This document shows positions 34,131 to 42,467 of a stretch of 64,000 bases of DNA, piece by piece. Positions within the stretch are counted from its first letter, which is position 1, and every line of letters begins with the position of its first letter. The translations under genes and the position numbers were made by a program. Below the pieces are notes generated by a model that saw nothing but the letters and a program-made list of their open reading frames with translations, did no database searches and was not told the origin of the DNA. This DNA comes from Chamaesiphon sp. 341R_metabat_111 (GTDB taxonomy: Bacteria; Cyanobacteriota; Cyanobacteriia; Cyanobacteriales; Chamaesiphonaceae): positions 29,739-93,738 of the forward strand of contig JANXVE010000023.1 of assembly GCA_025351825.1 (NCBI GenBank), written 5' to 3'.

Positions 34131-34706
34131 ATGGCCTTACTCGAAGACATGAAGCGGTTCCTCGAAAGTCAGATCGATGACTTTCTGAGCAAAAATCCGC
34201 ATCTCGAATTGCAGGTAATCGAACAACAGCTAGCCGAACAGGAACGTGACACCATTCAGCTCATCATGGACTTGCAAACCCATGAAAAGAAAGTCGAGCA
34301 AGAAATCCTCGGTACCGCTCAAGAGATCAAAAGTTGGTTCGATCGAGTTCAGAAAGCAACCACCGCTGGACGAGCCGATCTAGCCTCAGCCGCCCAAGAG
34401 CGCGTCAATGCTCTACTACCTCAGGGAAACCAACTCTGGGGCAAAATGAAAGGACTAAAGGAGCGCGAAGCTAAGGCTACCGAGCTGCTGCAAACCATCA
34501 AAAGTCGGCGAACCGAAGTCAAGGCAAAAGCTGCGGCTGCTCAAACTGCTCGCACCCAAGCCGCCACGGCTAATAATGCCAATAGCTGGGGATCGGTAAA
34601 TAATTATACCCAAGACAGCAATTTTGCCGATCCGTTAGATGCTCAGTTTCGGCGGTGGGAGGCAGATGAAGAACTCGAATCTCTCAAACGTAACTTAAGT
34701 AAATAG
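34131..34706 (+). CDS. TIGR04376-type cyanobacterial protein
   Basis: 191 residues from ATG 34131, where the family-like start MALLEDMKRFLESQID begins; an in-frame TTG at 34056 would add 25 residues encoded by C-rich repeats and is unlikely. Mostly a long helical coiled coil (about 20-150; VIEQQLAEQERDTIQLI, KVEQEILGTAQEIKSWFDRV), then an Ala/Thr-rich stretch and a short acidic end, DPLDAQFRRWEADEELESL. The function of the family is unknown; the shape resembles PspA/Vipp1-like helical proteins. Confidence 0.75.
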   Translation: MALLEDMKRFLESQIDDFLSKNPHLELQVIEQQLAEQERDTIQLIMDLQTHEKKVEQEILGTAQEIKSWFDRVQKATTAGRADLASAAQERVNALLPQGNQLWGKMKGLKEREAKATELLQTIKSRRTEVKAKAAAAQTARTQAATANNANSWGSVNNYTQDSNFADPLDAQFRRWEADEELESLKRNLSK

Positions 34707-34885
34707 GCTGATTATTAAATCAATCTTTAAATCTGGGCAATGTAGTCTGCTAAGATTACTAATAGACGCTAGATGCACCACCTAAATCGACGCATTGCGG
34801 CTTACCTACGATCGATATTCACTCCTTTATTTTTGAAGAAAAAGAGTGACTTTACAGATCGATGGACACCATCTAAAAAAAAGTT

Positions 34886-35200
34886 ATGCTCAAAAACCCC
34901 ATTCTAAAAAAGTCCCACATCGGTGATGCGATCGCTGGTATCGTAACGATCTTTGGGATTGATATTTTAGTTGTGCTGATTGGCTTAGTTCTCAATACAT
35001 TTTCGCCAGTTTTCATGACGGTAGTATTTTCAATTGGACTAGTTCAGCTCATTTACTTGCTGCCCTTACTCCGTTGGTCCGTTAAACGCAGAGTTAAAGG
35101 ATTTAGCAAAGGATTGCTATTTGGCGCACTCGCGATCGCCACTGTCAATTTTGGCTGCTTTCTGGTAACGTATAAATTCTTCAGCGGTGGCGCAAGATAG
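34886..35200 (+). CDS. Small membrane protein, hypothetical
   Basis: 104 residues, ATG at 34886. Three hydrophobic segments: IAGIVTIFGIDILVVLIGLV, VVFSIGLVQLIYLLPLL and GALAIATVNFGCFLVTY, with positive charges (KRRVKGFSKG) before the third, which suggests that this loop is cytoplasmic. No family recognised. A copy of the interspersed repeat follows at 35225. Confidence 0.65.
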   Translation: MLKNPILKKSHIGDAIAGIVTIFGIDILVVLIGLVLNTFSPVFMTVVFSIGLVQLIYLLPLLRWSVKRRVKGFSKGLLFGALAIATVNFGCFLVTYKFFSGGAR

Positions 35201-35224
35201 GGGTTTAGTTGATAGCGAAATAAG

Positions 35225-35258
35225 TTGTAGGTTGGGTTGAAGAATGAAACCCAACATA
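35225..35258. repeat. Half copy of the TGTAGGTTGGGTTGA interspersed repeat
   Basis: TTGTAGGTTGGGTTGA followed by AGAATGAAACCCAACAT. Same sequence as one arm of the inverted elements at 41458-41542 and 62655-62758. Confidence 0.75.
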
Positions 35259-35284
35259 TACTTGTGTCTAGCTATAAGCCCCAC

Positions 35285-35809
35285 TCAATCAAAGGCAATC
35301 TTCAGGTATTCGGCTTCGGTAATTAATTCTGTCGGATTTGCGACTCGATCGGGAAATAGAATACCGTCTAAATGATCGAGTTCGTGCTGAAAAATTCGGG
35401 CAACAAATCCGGTTAATTCTTGTTGAACTAGATCTCCATGTTGCGTGAGATATCTAACTTCAATTGTGCGATCGCGCAGCACCAATCCGCGCACACCAGG
35501 TACACTCAGACATCCCTCCCAGCCAGAAACCAGCTCTCCAGATCGATCGACAATTTCGGGATTAATCATCGCCGTCGGTGCCATCGTTGGTGCATGAGGA
35601 TAGCGCGGACTCGGACGAGAGGCAACGATAAATAATCGAATAGACGAGGCGACTTGTGGCGCGGCAATTCCGACTCCATTAGCTGCATCAGCAGTCGCAA
35701 TTAGATCTGCGATTAGACCATCAATTTGCGGAGCTGGGAGATCGATCGAACTCGCTCTCTGACGTAAAATCGGACTACCAATTTCCGAGATCTGGAGAAT
35801 TTTACTCAT
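35285..35809 (-). CDS. def: Peptide deformylase
   Basis: 174 residues. The three family motifs are complete: GVGIAAPQV, EGCLSVPG (Cys metal ligand) and QHELDHLDG (two His ligands and the catalytic Glu). It removes the N-formyl group from nascent proteins in the cytoplasm and usually binds iron. ATG at 35809. It stands alone. The next upstream sequence carries a 23-bp palindrome at 35902-35950, which would be in the far 5' region of the transcript. Confidence 0.95.
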   Translation of the reverse strand: MSKILQISEIGSPILRQRASSIDLPAPQIDGLIADLIATADAANGVGIAAPQVASSIRLFIVASRPSPRYPHAPTMAPTAMINPEIVDRSGELVSGWEGCLSVPGVRGLVLRDRTIEVRYLTQHGDLVQQELTGFVARIFQHELDHLDGILFPDRVANPTELITEAEYLKIAFD

Positions 35810-35883
35810 TTTAGAGTTGGGAGTTGAGGGTTGGGAGTTTGAACGAGGTGGAAATAAGCTAAATAATTTAGAGTAATCGACAG

Positions 35884-35990
35884 ATAGCAGCCGTCACATC
35901 GGTGAGGACACAAACCCGACTTTTCTAAAAAGTCGGGTTTGTGTCCTCACTAGCCTTAGTGTCCCAGTCGTCCTAGCAGTTGCGATAGCT
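35884..35990. repeat. Palindromic interspersed element, copy A
   Basis: The core 35902-35924 and 35928-35950 is a perfect 23-bp inverted repeat (GTGAGGACACAAACCCGAC then TTTT) with loop CTA. Outer arms start ATAGCAGCCG and end in GTTGCGATAGC. A related copy is at 57571-57673. Confidence 0.8.
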
Positions 35991-36063
35991 AAAAAACTGC
36001 CTATTTCTAACTCTCAACTCCAAGGGCTTGTCCACCCGAACTTCCAACTTCCAACTTTATCTA

Positions 36064-36486
36064 CTAGTCGTGAACAATTTTAACTGACAACATTTTGTCA
36101 TTACCCTTAATTGAATTAATCACATCCATATCTTCAGACTGACCAAAGACAGTATGTACGCCATCTAGGTGAGACTGAGGCGAGTGACAGATGAAAAATT
36201 GACTGCCGCCAGTATTTTTGCCTGCATGTGCCATTGAGAGAGTTCCAGCCTTGTGGAGATTGGGATTGATTTCACATTTGATTTTGTAACCTGGGCCGCC
36301 AGTACCCGAACCTTGAGGGCAGCCACCCTGAATCATGAAGTTAGGAATGACGCGGTGAAAAATTAACCCATCATAGAAACCTTTTTCTGCCAAATCGACA
36401 AAGTTCTTAACTGTGTTGGGAGCATCAGCATCAAAAAATTGGATATTGATAGTTCCTTTGTCGGTTTCGATAATTGCACGAGTCAT
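36064..36486 (-). CDS. Peptidyl-prolyl cis-trans isomerase, cyclophilin type
   Basis: 140 residues from ATG 36486 ([15 protein letters not shown]); a TTG three codons upstream is less likely. Motifs: [19 protein letters not shown] (catalytic Arg and Phe), [19 protein letters not shown] and [11 protein letters not shown]. No signal peptide, so cytoplasmic. It catalyses proline isomerisation during folding. Length is at the small end of bacterial cyclophilins, close to E. coli PpiB-type proteins. Next to rnpB but on the opposite strand. Confidence 0.93.
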   Translation of the reverse strand: MTRAIIETDKGTINIQFFDADAPNTVKNFVDLAEKGFYDGLIFHRVIPNFMIQGGCPQGSGTGGPGYKIKCEINPNLHKAGTLSMAHAGKNTGGSQFFICHSPQSHLDGVHTVFGQSEDMDVINSIKGNDKMLSVKIVHD

Positions 36487-36603
36487 AGTCAGCAAGATTA
36501 AATGATTAGTTACACCATTTTAGCGCAGTTTCCAATTGAGTTATCCTAAAATCCAAAGCCTAAAGTATAGCCCCTATTTACCTGTACAATGGATAGTTGA
36601 GAA

Positions 36604-37050
36604 AAGAGTCGGTGAGGTGGTTGCGAGTTCACTCGTTGAATTCGAGGAAAGTCCGGGCTTCCGAAAGACTAAACTTGCTGGGTAATTCCCAGTGCGTGTG
36701 AGCGTGAGGATAGTGCCACAGAAAAATACCGCCGGAACTAGGCGTTAGGTTTTGGACTTTAGGCTTTGGGGAAGAAAAGAGAGGCAAGTGTGCCAACATC
36801 TATTCCCTAACACTTAACACCTAAAGCCTAAAGCCTAAACTGGTAAGGGTGCAAAGGTGCGGTAAGAGCGCACCAGCAGTATCGAGAGGTACTGGCTCGG
36901 TAAACCCCAGTTGGAAGCAAGGCAGAAACTATGGTTAGTCTTTTACCAGTTTCGATTTAGATCCGCTTGAGGTACTTGGTAACAAACTACCCAGATAGAT
37001 AACCGCCGTCTCGCAAGAGACAACAGAACCCGGCTTACGTTCTGACTCTT
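36604..37050 (+). ncRNA. rnpB: RNase P RNA
   Basis: The type A signature elements are present in order: GAGGAAAGTCCGGGCT (P4 5' side and L2), ACAGAAAAATACCGCC, GGTAAGGGTGCAAAGG, and near the 3' end ACAGAACCCGGCTTAC. The ends AAGAGTC (36604-36610) and GACTCTT (37044-37050) pair as P1. The region around 36742-36840 (P12) carries an insertion of heptamer repeats (CTTTAGG / CCTAAAG) that fold on each other. It is the catalytic RNA that trims tRNA 5' ends. Exact transcript ends may differ by a few bases. Confidence 0.93.
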
Positions 37051-37086
37051 CTCTCTTCTCTTGTCTCGCTGTCTTGTCGTTTTCTC

Positions 37087-37187
37087 ATTCGGGGGGAACC
37101 CCCGAATAAAAACGCCGCTAAACCGTCGGGAAACCCGACGAGCGCGAGCCGCTGTCGCAGTTGTATGGTCGGGTTCCCCGACCATAC
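37087..37187. repeat. Three consecutive perfect hairpins with 3-base loops
   Basis: ATTCGGGGG-GAA-CCCCCGAAT (37087-37107), CGTCGGG-AAA-CCCGACG (37124-37140) and GTATGGTCGGG-TTC-CCCGACCATAC (37163-37187). All share a CGGG core around the loop. They separate rnpB from rnc and could act as terminators or RNase III targets. Confidence 0.75.
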
Positions 37188-37225
37188 TGCGCCGCTCTCT
37201 ATTCTTTGAACACCTAAAACGACTA

Positions 37226-37930
37226 ATGTATCCACGCCGACAGCAAGAATTAGAACAGTTGATCGGTCGGTTGGGATTGCCTAAAGATATTCAGATCGAT
37301 TGGTCATTATTGGATGTTGCATTGACCCATCCGACAATGGGAATGCCCAACTATGAGCAGTTGGAGTTCATCGGCGATGCGGTGGTGAGATTAGCTGCAT
37401 CAGAATTTTTGTGGGAGACTTATCCTGATAAATCGGTGGGTGATTTCTCGGCAATTCGGAAGGTACTAGTAAGCGATCGCATTTTAGCCCAATTAGCGGA
37501 TAGTTATGGATTCGATCGATATCTCGCCCTGGCTGCTTCGGCGGTTGGCGATCCTTCGGGACGAGTTTCGCGGATGGCGGATGCGTTTGAGTCGGTACTG
37601 GGTGCCCTATATCTCACCGCCAATAACCTGTCCTTAATCCGTCCCTGGCTAGATCCCCACTTCCACAAATTAGCAACCGAAATTCTCGAAGATCCGGCGC
37701 GGCAAAATTACAAGGATGCCCTCCAAGAATGGACGCAGGCACATTACAAGGCATTGCCAGAGTATCGCGTCCACGAAGATCCGCTCAAGCTCGACAGGTT
37801 TCAACGCTTTATCGCTGAAGTGTGGTTCCGAGATCGTCAACTCGGCAGAGGTACCGGACAATCCAAAAAAGCCGCCGAACAAGCTGCTGCAAAAGTCGCT
37901 TTTACTCAAGTAATCCAGCCAAATTTATAG
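37226..37930 (+). CDS. rnc: Ribonuclease III
   Basis: 234 residues from ATG 37226; the frame is open further upstream through the hairpins, but family length and the start MYPRRQQELEQLI support this ATG. The signature is QLEFIGDAVVRLAASEF with catalytic Glu and Asp, and the second cluster is DAFESVLGALYL. The C-terminal double-strand RNA-binding domain runs from NYKDALQEWTQAHYKALPEY to SKKAAEQAAAKVAF. It processes rRNA precursors and other duplex RNA as a dimer. A 29-bp palindrome follows 28 bases after the stop. Confidence 0.95.
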   Translation: MYPRRQQELEQLIGRLGLPKDIQIDWSLLDVALTHPTMGMPNYEQLEFIGDAVVRLAASEFLWETYPDKSVGDFSAIRKVLVSDRILAQLADSYGFDRYLALAASAVGDPSGRVSRMADAFESVLGALYLTANNLSLIRPWLDPHFHKLATEILEDPARQNYKDALQEWTQAHYKALPEYRVHEDPLKLDRFQRFIAEVWFRDRQLGRGTGQSKKAAEQAAAKVAFTQVIQPNL

Positions 37931-37958
37931 ATTCCTAATATTATTGCTGCGATAACAT

Positions 37959-38025
37959 CAGGACTGGCACAAAGCCGCGCCCCCACACAATTAACCTGTG
38001 GGGGCGCGGCTTTGTGCCAGTCCTG
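37959..38025. repeat. 29-bp perfect palindrome, 9-base loop
   Basis: Arms 37959-37987 and 37997-38025 (starting CAGGACTGGCACAAAGCC), loop CAATTAACC. Very stable and GC-rich; it may terminate rnc transcription although no T-run follows. Mobile palindromes of this kind are common between cyanobacterial genes. Confidence 0.8.
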
Positions 38026-38054
38026 GATTTACACGATCGCTAGTGTAAATATAT

Positions 38055-38189
38055 TAGACCTCTTGCGTGAATCCAGAATTGCTCATACTTTGACCAGTTA
38101 ATTAAAATCTAAAAGTCGTATTGCCAACAACTAACAACTAGTAACTAACAACTAAAACACTGTGATTTGATATTCGCGCAAGAGGTCTA
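38055..38189. repeat. MITE-like element, 135 bp
   Basis: Terminal inverted arms TAGACCTCTTGCGTGAAT (38055-38072) and its complement with one mismatch (38172-38189). The interior is AT-rich with repeated AACTAACAACTA units. No coding potential, so it can only be a non-autonomous element if mobile. Confidence 0.6.
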
Positions 38190-38433
38190 TTAACATTAGA
38201 TATCAGTGTATTTACTAGTGTTTCGATCGGGATCGACGAATGCGACGCTATCGCAATTCAGAATCTCCGTGTTTTCAACATGTTAATTTGACCAAGTGGT
38301 GTGTTTCAATAGCGAATACTAGTCTGTGTATAAAATATTACTCAATTCAGTTCGTTCACGGAGTGTCTCCTACGGAGAATCGGTTGTAATGCGCTCAGAC
38401 TAATTACCTATTTGAATTTACAACCCCGAACCA

Positions 38434-40674
38434 ATGGAAAACTCATTAGATCGTTTCTCTGAATCGCTTAAGTTAGTGCAACCACTAAAAATTGACGAGC
38501 GGCAGAATTTATTTGCTGGTACTTTAGCGGTTGGTACTAATGATAGTTTGGCTAACAATAGCTGTTCGACGTTAGCTCATAATGTTCAAAATGCGATCGA
38601 TCGTTGGACTGGCAAAAGAGCAATCGACTATGCCCCAACTATGAGTGCTGCGCCCAAGCTTAATGCAGCTACCGCAGCGGCAATTAATATTGTCACTCCA
38701 TCGGCTAAACTGCTGACAGCTCCAGCAGTTGTTCGAGCTTTACCTCTAGCTGTTAAAACACCTGTCAATATTGCACCACAAGCATTAGTAATTACCGGAA
38801 TTAAATCGAGCTATGAAGTAAATTCTACCCTGGCGATCGATAGTGGCTTAGTCTCAGATAGTAATGGTTGGAAAGATCTGAGTAAAGTAGATTTTTGGTT
38901 GACTGATGCTCAAAGTAAACGAATTGAGTTAGCTGATGCAAATACTTTTACAACCAAAGATCCGAACTCTGCTAAATTTGCTTATAGTACTAATCTCACT
39001 GGCATCGTAGCTGGCAACTATAAACTAAATGCAGTTGCCTTTGATAAAGCTGGAGCTAAAAGTAATACATTCAGCCAATCGATCGTAGTTAAGTCTGTCA
39101 ATCTTGCGCCAAAATCCCTGGCAATTACCGGAATTAAATCTAGCTATGAAGTAAATTCTACTCTGTCGATCGATAGCGGTTTAGTATCGGATGCTAATGG
39201 CTGGCAAGATCTGAATAAAGTAGATTTTTGGCTGACTGACGCTCAAGGTAAACGAGTTGAATTAGCTGATGCAAACACTTTTACAACCAAAGATTCAAAT
39301 TCTGCTAAATTTGCTTATAGTACTAATCTCACTGGCATCGTCGCTGGTAAATATAGTCTAAATGCAGTTGCATTTGATAAAGCTGGAGCTGCAAGTAATA
39401 AATTTATTCAATCGATCTCGCTCGAACCCATTAATGCTGCCCCAAAATCTCTAGCAATTACCGGAATTAAATCCAGCTATGAACTAAATTCTACCCTATC
39501 GATCGATAGTGGTTTGGTATCAGATAATAATGGCTGGCAAGATCTGAATAAAGTAGACTTTTGGCTGACTGATGCTCAAGGAAAACGAATTGAATTAGCT
39601 GATGCCAATACTTTCACAACCAAAGATCCGAACTCTGCTAAATTTGCTTATAGTACTAGTTTGACTGGCATCGCGGCTGGTGAATACAAACTAAATGCTA
39701 TTGCTTATGACAAGGCTAATTTAGCAAGCAATTTGGTTACACAATCTTTGGTGATTAAACCTGTAGTTATGACTCCAGCAGTAATCACTCCCAAGGCTGA
39801 TAATCTTAAACCGCAAGGATTAGCACTTGATGGAATTAAGTCAAGATACGATCCTAATGCTACTTTAGCGATCGATTTCGGTTATGTCTTAGATGGAAAT
39901 GGCTGGCAAGACATCAGCAAAGTAGATTTCTGGCTGACAAATTCCCAAGGTCAGCGATTTGAATTACCCGATGTCAATAAGTTCGATTATAACGCTCAGT
40001 ATTGGGCGCAATTTCAGTACAGTACTAGCCTGAAGGGAATTCCCAATGGTGATTACAAGTTAAACGCTATTACTTACGACAAATCTGGAGCTGCTAGCGA
40101 TCTATTCACCCAATCATTTAAAATTGATACGATCGTTAGACCCGCTCTCGATCTCAAACTAGCCGATCCATTCAATGCTTTTTCAGTTCAGCAGAAGCAA
40201 GCTTTTGACATAGCTGTGAATAATTGGAAAAGAATTATTACCAACGATAAAGATACCAGTGGCATCTTTAATATTGTCGTAATCTCATCTACAAAAGATC
40301 TTAATGGTAATAGTTATTTAGGCACAGCTACAGCAGGAGAAGCGTATACAGATTCGGTGATTAATAGTCGCAGTAATATTTCTAATGCTCAAGTGCTTGC
40401 CGCAGGTCCAGTAGACATTAATGGAGTTGATTATCAGAATAGAATTAATCTCAATTATTATTACCTCCAAGACAAGCCTAGTACTGCCGATTTGGTCGTG
40501 ACGCTCATGCATGAAATTGGTCATGCGCTGGGATTGGAGCATGAAAATGATGAGAGCTTGATGGGACCAGTTCATCTGCAAGATCGACCTTCTACATTAA
40601 GCAGCAGCTCTTTTGCCGGACTGGAGAAGCTAGGTTATGTAGTCGATCGAAACGCCCAGATTAAATGGGCATAG
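38434..40674 (+). CDS. Repeat-rich protein with metzincin-type protease domain
   Basis: 746 residues. There is no N-terminal signal peptide. Four repeats of about 105 residues lie around 120-220, 230-325, 340-440 and 465-565. They share GIKSSYEVNSTLSIDSGLVS, GWQDLNKVDFWLTDAQGKR and YKLNA; repeat 4 is the most diverged. The last 180 residues are a metalloprotease-like domain with LMHEIGHALGLEHENDES, which has the HExxHxxGxxH zinc motif (nucleotides 40510-40542) and a possible Met-turn in SLMGP. Export by a type I-like route would fit the missing signal peptide, but no RTX repeats are visible. The repeats resemble cell-surface beta-sandwich modules. Confidence 0.85.
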   Translation: MENSLDRFSESLKLVQPLKIDERQNLFAGTLAVGTNDSLANNSCSTLAHNVQNAIDRWTGKRAIDYAPTMSAAPKLNAATAAAINIVTPSAKLLTAPAVVRALPLAVKTPVNIAPQALVITGIKSSYEVNSTLAIDSGLVSDSNGWKDLSKVDFWLTDAQSKRIELADANTFTTKDPNSAKFAYSTNLTGIVAGNYKLNAVAFDKAGAKSNTFSQSIVVKSVNLAPKSLAITGIKSSYEVNSTLSIDSGLVSDANGWQDLNKVDFWLTDAQGKRVELADANTFTTKDSNSAKFAYSTNLTGIVAGKYSLNAVAFDKAGAASNKFIQSISLEPINAAPKSLAITGIKSSYELNSTLSIDSGLVSDNNGWQDLNKVDFWLTDAQGKRIELADANTFTTKDPNSAKFAYSTSLTGIAAGEYKLNAIAYDKANLASNLVTQSLVIKPVVMTPAVITPKADNLKPQGLALDGIKSRYDPNATLAIDFGYVLDGNGWQDISKVDFWLTNSQGQRFELPDVNKFDYNAQYWAQFQYSTSLKGIPNGDYKLNAITYDKSGAASDLFTQSFKIDTIVRPALDLKLADPFNAFSVQQKQAFDIAVNNWKRIITNDKDTSGIFNIVVISSTKDLNGNSYLGTATAGEAYTDSVINSRSNISNAQVLAAGPVDINGVDYQNRINLNYYYLQDKPSTADLVVTLMHEIGHALGLEHENDESLMGPVHLQDRPSTLSSSSFAGLEKLGYVVDRNAQIKWA

Positions 40675-40762
40675 TCACAGGCGCGATTACTAGATGTAGG
40701 ACTAGTCAGTTGTGATGTCGATCGAGTACAATGATAAATTGTGTCTAAACAAATTTACTCCA

Positions 40763-40960
40763 ATGCCGAAACTCAAAAGTCGCAAAGCAGCCGCGAAGCG
40801 TTTTCGCGCCAGCGGCACTGGTAAAATCATGCGTCGCAAGGCGTTCAAGAGCCACTTGCTCGAACACAAAAATGCCGATCGTCGTCGCAGCCTGTCCAAA
40901 GCAACTGTGGTGGACGAGACTGATGTGCTCAGAGTACGTGGGATGCTCCCTTACTTGTAA
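40763..40960 (+). CDS. rpmI: 50S ribosomal protein L35
   Basis: 65 residues from ATG 40763: [20 protein letters not shown], then [19 protein letters not shown] and a final RGMLPYL. Very basic, the usual length. An in-frame start at 40712 would add 17 residues and is not supported by the family. Followed by rplT after 124 bases; infC, which often precedes them, is not here. Confidence 0.96.
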   Translation: MPKLKSRKAAAKRFRASGTGKIMRRKAFKSHLLEHKNADRRRSLSKATVVDETDVLRVRGMLPYL

Positions 40961-41084
40961 TTGTCGCGTGCGATAATTACAGTATTTCAGACTGGTAGCT
41001 TGAGGACTGAAGATAGTAAGTATCATCACTAGCTATCTAAAACGCCGTAGAGCAATTTTAATCACCAACTACATCATTTAAACT

Positions 41085-41438
41085 ATGACTCGGGTAAAGC
41101 GCGGTAACGTGGCGCGGAAGCACCGCAACAAGATTCTCAAGTTAGCCAAAGGTTTTAGAGGTGCTCACTCTAAACTGTACCGGATTGCTAACCAACAAGT
41201 AATGAAGGCATTGCGGAATGCCTATCGAGATCGGAAGAAGAAGAAACGCGACTTCCGCCGCTTGTGGATTGCGCGGATCAATGCAGCTTCGCGTCAACAT
41301 GGCATGAGCTACAGTCAATTGATCGGCAACATGAAAAAAGCTGACATCCAAATCAATCGGAAGATGCTCGCTCAAATCGCTATTCTCGATCCCGCTAGCT
41401 TTGAAGCGGTAATCAAACTCGCAGCAGCAGCAGCGTAA
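41085..41438 (+). CDS. rplT: 50S ribosomal protein L20
   Basis: 117 residues, normal length. [56 protein letters not shown] and [15 protein letters not shown] are typical. L20 binds 23S rRNA early in assembly and in many bacteria represses its own operon. It forms an operon with rpmI. An inverted repeat (41458-41542) follows 20 bases after the stop and may end the transcript. Confidence 0.97.
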   Translation: MTRVKRGNVARKHRNKILKLAKGFRGAHSKLYRIANQQVMKALRNAYRDRKKKKRDFRRLWIARINAASRQHGMSYSQLIGNMKKADIQINRKMLAQIAILDPASFEAVIKLAAAAA

Positions 41439-41457
41439 ATCTACAGTAGAGAGATCT

Positions 41458-41542
41458 GTAGGTTGGGTTGAGGAACGAAACCCAACATCCTCACATTAAA
41501 TTGATGGGATTGTTGGGTTTCATCTTTCAATCCAACCTACAG
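41458..41542. repeat. Inverted interspersed element (TGTAGGTTGGGTTGA family)
   Basis: Left arm TGTAGGTTGGGTTGA and AAACCCAACAT; right arm is the complement (TTGTTGGGTTTCAT, TCAATCCAACCTACA). Total 85 bases, between rplT and the solute-binding gene. Related copies at 35225 (half) and 62655. Confidence 0.8.
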
Positions 41543-41558
41543 CTTATCTAAATCGCAG

Positions 41559-42356
41559 ATGAAAAATAAAGCAAAATCGAATCGATTCAGAGCTTTATTC
41601 TTGCTGTTATCACTGATAGCGAGTGTCGGTAATTGGCAAGCCACCGCTGAGGCTGGAACGCTCAAAGAAATCCAGCAGCGAAAAAAGTTAATCATCGCAG
41701 TTAAAGATAATTTACCCTTACTCGGATTTCGAGATCGGGATGGCAATTTACAGGGATTGGAAATAGATATTGCCCGTAAACTAGCCACAGAAATATTTGG
41801 AAATGCTGAATCAGTGCAGCTTTTGCCAGTTGCCAATCAAGATCGCCTGAAAGTCGCGATCGAAGGTAACGTCGATCTGACAATTGCCAGAGTCACAGCT
41901 ACGGCGACTCGATCGAGAGTAGTAGATTTTAGTCGATATTATTATCTCGATGGAACTGGAATTATCACCAAGCAAGCCAATATCACCAAAAATAGTGACT
42001 TAGCTGGCAAAAAAATTGCGGTACTCAACAACTCGACTACAATTGCCACTCTGCAATATATTATTCCCCAGGCGCGACTAGTCGGCGTAAATAGCTATCA
42101 ACAGGCTCAAGACGCGCTCAAGACAGATAAAGTCGTCGCAGTTGCAGCGGATCGAAGTTTGCTGATTGGCTGGCGTAAAACCGATCCTAGCTATCATCTG
42201 TTGCCCGACAGGTTATCTACCGAAGCATTGGGGATTGTGATTCCCAAAGGGATGCAATATGATTCGCTGCGACAATTAGTAGATCGATCGATCCAACAGT
42301 GGCAGGCTAATGGCTGGCTTCAGGGGCGGATTAAGTATTGGGGACTGGGAGACTAG
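41559..42356 (+). CDS. Amino-acid-type ABC transporter solute-binding protein
   Basis: 265 residues, family 3 solute-binding protein (SBP_bac_3). Signal peptide (FRALFLLLSLIASVGNWQA, likely cut after ATAEA), then TLKEIQQRKKLIIAVKDNLP, LQGLEIDIARKLATEIFG and RVTATATRSRVVDFSRYYY. The conserved Arg after the first hinge that usually binds the ligand carboxylate seems present in TRSRVVDFS. No permease or ATPase is adjacent, so it either works with a transporter encoded elsewhere or as a stand-alone receptor. Confidence 0.85.
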   Translation: MKNKAKSNRFRALFLLLSLIASVGNWQATAEAGTLKEIQQRKKLIIAVKDNLPLLGFRDRDGNLQGLEIDIARKLATEIFGNAESVQLLPVANQDRLKVAIEGNVDLTIARVTATATRSRVVDFSRYYYLDGTGIITKQANITKNSDLAGKKIAVLNNSTTIATLQYIIPQARLVGVNSYQQAQDALKTDKVVAVAADRSLLIGWRKTDPSYHLLPDRLSTEALGIVIPKGMQYDSLRQLVDRSIQQWQANGWLQGRIKYWGLGD

Positions 42357-42467
42357 GGGACTAGGAGAAATTAACTTGCGATCGGGTGATTTCGATCTTC
42401 AATACGATTTTTAGTTACAGGCTATTATTTTAAACCTAACCCCGACATTACCCAAATAAATCCGACC

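Larger units (their letters stand above)
37931..38433. other. Intergenic region with two inverted-repeat elements
   Basis: 503 bases between rnc and the metzincin-type gene. It contains the palindrome 37959-38025 and the inverted-repeat element 38055-38189 listed separately. The remainder (38190-38433) should hold the promoter of the next gene; no coding frame seen. Confidence 0.5.

Noticed and set aside
37061..37225. N-terminal extension of RNase III by 55 residues in the same frame
   Set aside because: It would be encoded by the hairpin cluster and pyrimidine-rich repeats after rnpB; the family length and start fit ATG 37226.
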